A stretch of DNA of 8,261 nucleotides, taken from positions 873 to 9,133 of the forward strand of contig PKWT01000165.1 of the NCBI GenBank assembly GCA_003132125.1, given 5' to 3'. Below, one piece after another: positions 6,003 to 8,261 of this stretch. The notes beneath the pieces were generated by a model. That model made no database searches. It saw only the letters and a list, made by a program, of their open reading frames with translations, and had not been told where the DNA came from. The translations under genes and the position numbers were made by a program. The stretch's first letter is position 1. Each line of letters opens with the position of its first letter. Source of the DNA: Micrococcales bacterium. Lineage in GTDB: Bacteria; Actinomycetota; Actinomycetes; Actinomycetales; Dermatophilaceae.

Positions 6003-7026
6003 TGGCGCGTCGCTCATCCATGGCGGCGTATCCCTCGGCCACCTGGTCCAGCGGCAGGTCGAGGTCGCAGACCAGGCCCGGGTTGATCGCGCCGGACAGC
6101 ACGTCGTCGCGCAGCGATGGAAGGTACTGGCGCACCGGGGCCACACCACCGGCGACGCCGACGTTGCGGGAGAACATCGAGCGCACCGGCAGCTCGACTC
6201 CATGAGGCACGCCGACGTAGCCGACGGTCGCGCCCGGGCGAGCAACAGCGACAGCGGTATTCATCGCCTGCCCGGTGCCGACACACTCGAGCACAGCGTC
6301 GGCGCCGATGCCGTTGGTGAGTGCGAGGACCGCAGCCTCAGCTGCCTCACCGCGCTCGGCGATGACGTCGGTGGCACCGAAGGATCGGGCGACCTGCTGC
6401 CGGGCCTCGTGCCGGGACATCGCCACAACCCGCTCGGCCCCCATCCGCGAGGCGGCAAGAACGGCCGACAGTCCCACGGCGCCATCGCCCACCACCACGA
6501 CGGTGTCGCCCTCCTGGACGCCTGCGGCCGTGGCTGCGTGCCAGCCGGTCCCCATCACGTCAGATAGGGCAAGAAGCGATGGAACCATTGCGGCATCAGG
6601 GATTTCGCGCGTCGAGACAAGAGTGCCGTCAGCCAGCGGGACGCGGACGTACTCGCCCTGACCGCCGTCGGCCATCAGCCCGTCGCGGTCAGGCCCACCC
6701 CAGAACCCACCGGTGGAGCAGGCCGACTGGATCCCGACCGTGCAGTGGGCGCAGGTGTTGTCGGAGTACATGAACGGCGCGATGACGAAGTCGCCCTTGC
6801 GCAGCGACCGGACCTCCGAGCCGACCTCTTCGACGATGCCCACGAACTCGTGGCCGATCCGGAACGGCTCCTTGATCGGGTTGTCTCCGCGGTAGTACCA
6901 GAGGTCCGAGCCGCAGACACACGCGGCGACCACCTTCACGACAGCGTCGGTCGGTTTCTGGATGCGGGGGTCCGGCTGATCTTCGAGGCGGACGTCGCGG
7001 GCAGCGTAGATCGTGGTGGCCTTCAT
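5980..7026 (-). CDS. Zinc-dependent alcohol dehydrogenase family protein
   Basis: A 348-residue medium-chain dehydrogenase/reductase. Catalytic zinc ligands are Cys38 (VCGSD), His59 and Glu60 (GHEF), with Asp156 a further candidate. The lobe motif TCAHCTVGIQSAC (91-103) carries three cysteines rather than the four of classical alcohol dehydrogenases, as is usual in this subfamily, and is followed by GGFWGG. The nucleotide-binding motif is GDGAVG (180-185). The second strand ends in AMSRHEAR, where Ser-Arg in place of an acidic residue suggests NADP(H). The end AMDERRAIKTLLRP is strongly conserved in the subfamily. The substrate is unknown; a redox role on alcohols or aldehydes in the cytoplasm is expected. 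The ATG at 7026 is chosen over upstream ATG 7119 because the KATTIYAARDVR start is the family N-terminus and a TAGGGT hexamer lies 7 bases before it. It is divergent from the sterol-carrier-like gene. Confidence 0.92.
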   Translation of the reverse strand: MKATTIYAARDVRLEDQPDPRIQKPTDAVVKVVAACVCGSDLWYYRGDNPIKEPFRIGHEFVGIVEEVGSEVRSLRKGDFVIAPFMYSDNTCAHCTVGIQSACSTGGFWGGPDRDGLMADGGQGEYVRVPLADGTLVSTREIPDAAMVPSLLALSDVMGTGWHAATAAGVQEGDTVVVVGDGAVGLSAVLAASRMGAERVVAMSRHEARQQVARSFGATDVIAERGEAAEAAVLALTNGIGADAVLECVGTGQAMNTAVAVARPGATVGYVGVPHGVELPVRSMFSRNVGVAGGVAPVRQYLPSLRDDVLSGAINPGLVCDLDLPLDQVAEGYAAMDERRAIKTLLRP

Positions 7027-7033
7027 GGACCCA

Positions 7034-7039
7034 ACCCTA
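7034..7039 (-). promoter_or_regulatory. Candidate -10 for the alcohol dehydrogenase, inside a small palindrome
   Basis: Minus-strand TAGGGT (TANNNT) precedes the ATG at 7026 by 7 bases, with no Shine-Dalgarno sequence, so a leaderless transcript is likely. The hexamer lies within CAACCCTAGGTTG (7032-7044), a palindrome with 5-base arms and a 3-base centre, which could be part of an operator. Confidence 0.5.
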
Positions 7040-7060
7040 GGTTGAGCAGCAGGCGATGCT

Positions 7061-7078
7061 GAAACAGAGAGCTGTTTC
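7061..7078. promoter_or_regulatory. Inverted repeat in the divergent intergenic region, possible operator
   Basis: GAAACAG (7061-7067) and CTGTTTC (7072-7078) form a perfect 7-base inverted repeat around AGAG. It lies in the 77-base gap between the alcohol dehydrogenase start (7026) and the sterol-carrier-like start (7104), at or just upstream of the expected -35 of the dehydrogenase promoter. It is more AT-rich than its surroundings. The dyad symmetry suits a dimeric repressor acting on both genes. No regulator gene is seen in the window. Confidence 0.45.
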
Positions 7079-7091
7079 CAACAACAGGGAC

Positions 7092-7096
7092 AGGGA
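7092..7096 (+). promoter_or_regulatory. Ribosome binding site deciding the sterol-carrier-like start
   Basis: AGGGA ends 7 bases before ATG 7104. The in-frame upstream ATG at 7056 has no comparable site, and would place the inverted repeat at 7061-7078 inside the coding region, so 7104 is preferred. Confidence 0.6.
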
Positions 7097-7103
7097 TGCC
7101 ACG

Positions 7104-7496
7104 ATGGACGGCATGCCATCCCGTCGTCGCATTTCGCTGGTCGAGGGTCTGGAGGCGCTTCGGGTATGGCGTGCGGACCCGTCCGCGGCGCCGCGGACCA
7201 CGGTGGCCGCGGCCGTCCGCTTCACGCTTGAGGAACTGGAGTCACGTGCGCCCGGGCGGACCCTGGAGGTTCGCGTCCCGCCGTACGGTGCGGTGCAATG
7301 CGTGGAAGGACCGAGGCACACCCGTGGCACCCCGCCGAATGTGATCGAGACGGACGCCCGGACGTGGCTGGATCTGGTGACGGGACGGGCACATTGGGCC
7401 GATGCGGTGTCGGCCGGCACGGTGCGTGCGAGCGGCCTGCGGGCGACGTTGGCCGACCTTCTGCCGCTCGACGATCTGCCACTCCTTCCCGACTAG
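7104..7496 (+). CDS. Sterol carrier family protein (bacterial SCP2-like)
   Basis: A 130-residue small cytoplasmic protein of the actinobacterial sterol-carrier-like family. Seen directly: SRRRISLVEGLEALRVW at the N-terminus, the strand RTLEVRVPPYGAVQCVEGP (52-70), the invariant-looking RHTRGTPPNVIETD (71-84), and then TWLDLVTGRAHWADAVSAGTVRASG (87-111), which matches the C-terminal helix-turn pattern of SCP2 lipid-binding domains (aspartate, TWL, LVTGR, A-x-G-x-x-x-x-SG). SCP2 domains bind hydrophobic ligands such as sterols or acyl chains. Whether this one does is unknown, since most actinobacteria do not make sterols. Starts at ATG 7113 or 7056 are possible, but AGGGA at 7092-7096 favours 7104. 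Only 9 bases separate it from the oxidoreductase gene that follows, so the two are probably co-transcribed. Confidence 0.8.
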   Translation: MDGMPSRRRISLVEGLEALRVWRADPSAAPRTTVAAAVRFTLEELESRAPGRTLEVRVPPYGAVQCVEGPRHTRGTPPNVIETDARTWLDLVTGRAHWADAVSAGTVRASGLRATLADLLPLDDLPLLPD

Positions 7497-7499
7497 GCT
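7494..7499 (+). promoter_or_regulatory. Candidate internal -10 overlapping a stop codon
   Basis: TAGGCT (TANNNT) includes the TAG stop of the sterol-carrier-like gene and is followed by 6 bases and the ATG at 7506. No Shine-Dalgarno sequence is present there. This could give the oxidoreductase its own leaderless transcript in addition to read-through from the upstream gene. Confidence 0.35.
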
Positions 7500-7505
7500 C
7501 CTGGC

Positions 7506-8261
7506 ATGCGCTTTGGACTGACGATTCTGCCCGAGCACCGCTGGAAGGACGCGGCTCCGATGTGGCGCCGGGCCGAGGAGCTTGGCTTCGACCACGCGTG
7601 GACCTATGACCACCTCGTCTGGGGCGGGTTGCCGGACTCTGCGTGGTACGGCACCACCCCCACCCTGACCGCAGCCGCCATGGTGACCTCGACGATCCGG
7701 TTGGGCACCTTCGTCACGTCGCCGAACTACCGCCACCCCGTGACGTTCATGCGCGATCTGCTGGCGCTGGACGACATCTCGGGCGGCCGGTTGATCTGCG
7801 GCATCGGCGCCGGTGGCGACATCGACAGCGGAATCCTGGGCGGTGATCCGCTGACGCCCAAGGAGCGCGTCGACCGGCTGTACGAGTTCACCGGGCTGCT
7901 CGACCGGTTGCTGACGCAGGATCATGTCTCCCACCGTGGCACGTACTTCTCCGCAGTCGACGCCCGCACGCTGCCTGGCCCGGTCCAGCGACCGAGGATC
8001 CCGTTCGTCATAGCTGCCAACGGTCCTCGCACGCTGCGCCTCGCCGTTGAGCTCGGCTCGGGCTGGCTCACGACCGGCCCCACGGTGGAGACGATCGACG
8101 AGTGGTGGGCCGCGCTGAACGAACTGTGCGGGCGGCTGGACGAAGGGCTGGCGAAAGCTGGACGTGACCCCGCGACGTTCGAGCGACACCTCAACTTCGA
8201 CTCGTCACCGCAGTTCGCCCTCTCGAGCGTCGGGACGTTCGAGGAGATGACAGGTCGCGCG
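7506..8261 (+). CDS. LLM-class (luciferase-like) oxidoreductase, partial at the right edge
   Basis: The frame is open from ATG 7506 to the window end (252 codons, no stop). Full members are usually somewhat longer, so the C-terminus is missing. The start MRFGLTILPEHRW is the first strand of a bacterial luciferase-like TIM barrel. It continues with AEELGFDHAWTYDHLVWGG, then STIRLGTFVTSPNYRHPV, then ISGGRLICGIGAGGD, and later PFVIAANGPRTLRLAVELGSGW, all typical of the family in the right order. Members use F420 or FMN to oxidise or reduce small organic substrates. The cofactor cannot be decided here, but F420 is common in actinobacteria. It follows the sterol-carrier-like gene by 9 bases and may also have its own leaderless promoter at 7494-7499. 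The substrate is unknown. Confidence 0.88.
   Translation, partial: MRFGLTILPEHRWKDAAPMWRRAEELGFDHAWTYDHLVWGGLPDSAWYGTTPTLTAAAMVTSTIRLGTFVTSPNYRHPVTFMRDLLALDDISGGRLICGIGAGGDIDSGILGGDPLTPKERVDRLYEFTGLLDRLLTQDHVSHRGTYFSAVDARTLPGPVQRPRIPFVIAANGPRTLRLAVELGSGWLTTGPTVETIDEWWAALNELCGRLDEGLAKAGRDPATFERHLNFDSSPQFALSSVGTFEEMTGRA

Noticed and set aside
5136..6245. Long minus-strand frame continuous with the spermidine-synthase-like gene, suggesting a much larger fusion protein
   Set aside because: The upstream part is antisense to the alpha/beta hydrolase and part of the alcohol dehydrogenase, matches no family, and is low-complexity Arg/Pro/Ala sequence. High GC commonly leaves such shadow frames open.
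7027..7119. N-terminal extension of the alcohol dehydrogenase starting at ATG 7119
   Set aside because: The extra 31 residues (rich in Cys, Pro and Ser) match no family start, overlap the divergent gene, and have no ribosome binding site. ATG 7026 begins the conserved domain and has a well-placed hexamer.
7242..8189. Minus-strand open frame of 315 codons opposite the sterol-carrier-like and LLM oxidoreductase genes
   Set aside because: It spans two well-supported plus-strand genes and has a shadow-like Arg/Gln/Pro composition.

Overview
This is a high-GC window with the look of an actinobacterial chromosome. Coding frames strongly prefer G or C at third positions, and GTG starts are common. 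Five genes appear to be leaderless: a TANNNT-like -10 hexamer sits 6 or 7 bases before the start codon and no Shine-Dalgarno sequence is seen. Genus cannot be read from the sequence. The protein families (zinc alcohol dehydrogenase, spermidine-synthase-like protein, bacterial sterol-carrier-like protein, luciferase-like oxidoreductase) fit a soil or environmental actinomycete.

Layout. Positions 1-966 (minus) hold most of an IS605/IS1341-type TnpB whose C-terminus lies off the left edge. Its upstream element end, rich in hairpins, reaches to about 1080. Next is a dienelactone-hydrolase-like gene (1103-1834, plus), convergent with a three-gene minus-strand operon spanning 4241-1840: ABC ATPase, ABC-2 permease, and a YdeI/OmpD-associated-family protein. 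Upstream of that operon, also on the minus strand, is a spermidine-synthase-like gene (5135-4314). It is divergent from an alpha/beta hydrolase (5175-6002, plus) that carries an in-frame TAG at codon 31. The 3' end of the hydrolase overlaps the 3' end of a zinc-dependent alcohol dehydrogenase (7026-5980, minus). The dehydrogenase is divergent from a two-gene plus-strand unit: a sterol-carrier-family protein (7104-7496) and an LLM-class oxidoreductase (7506 to the right edge).

How the parts relate. The only tightly coupled unit is the ABC operon, with a 4-base ATGA overlap and then a stop codon that forms part of the next ribosome binding site. Its ATPase has the BcrA/LanF-like feature of Glu at the Q-loop position. 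The rest are metabolic genes in short one- or two-gene units with compact intergenic regions. The most noteworthy points are the single nonsense codon in an otherwise intact hydrolase, the TnpB element abutting the dienelactone hydrolase gene, two compact divergent promoter regions (5136-5174 and 7027-7103), and a direct-repeat pair over the -35 region of the ABC operon. I see no RNA gene, CRISPR array or phage gene, and no clear novel system. The TnpB guide-RNA region, if present, lies outside the window. No gene-free stretch exceeds 300 bases.
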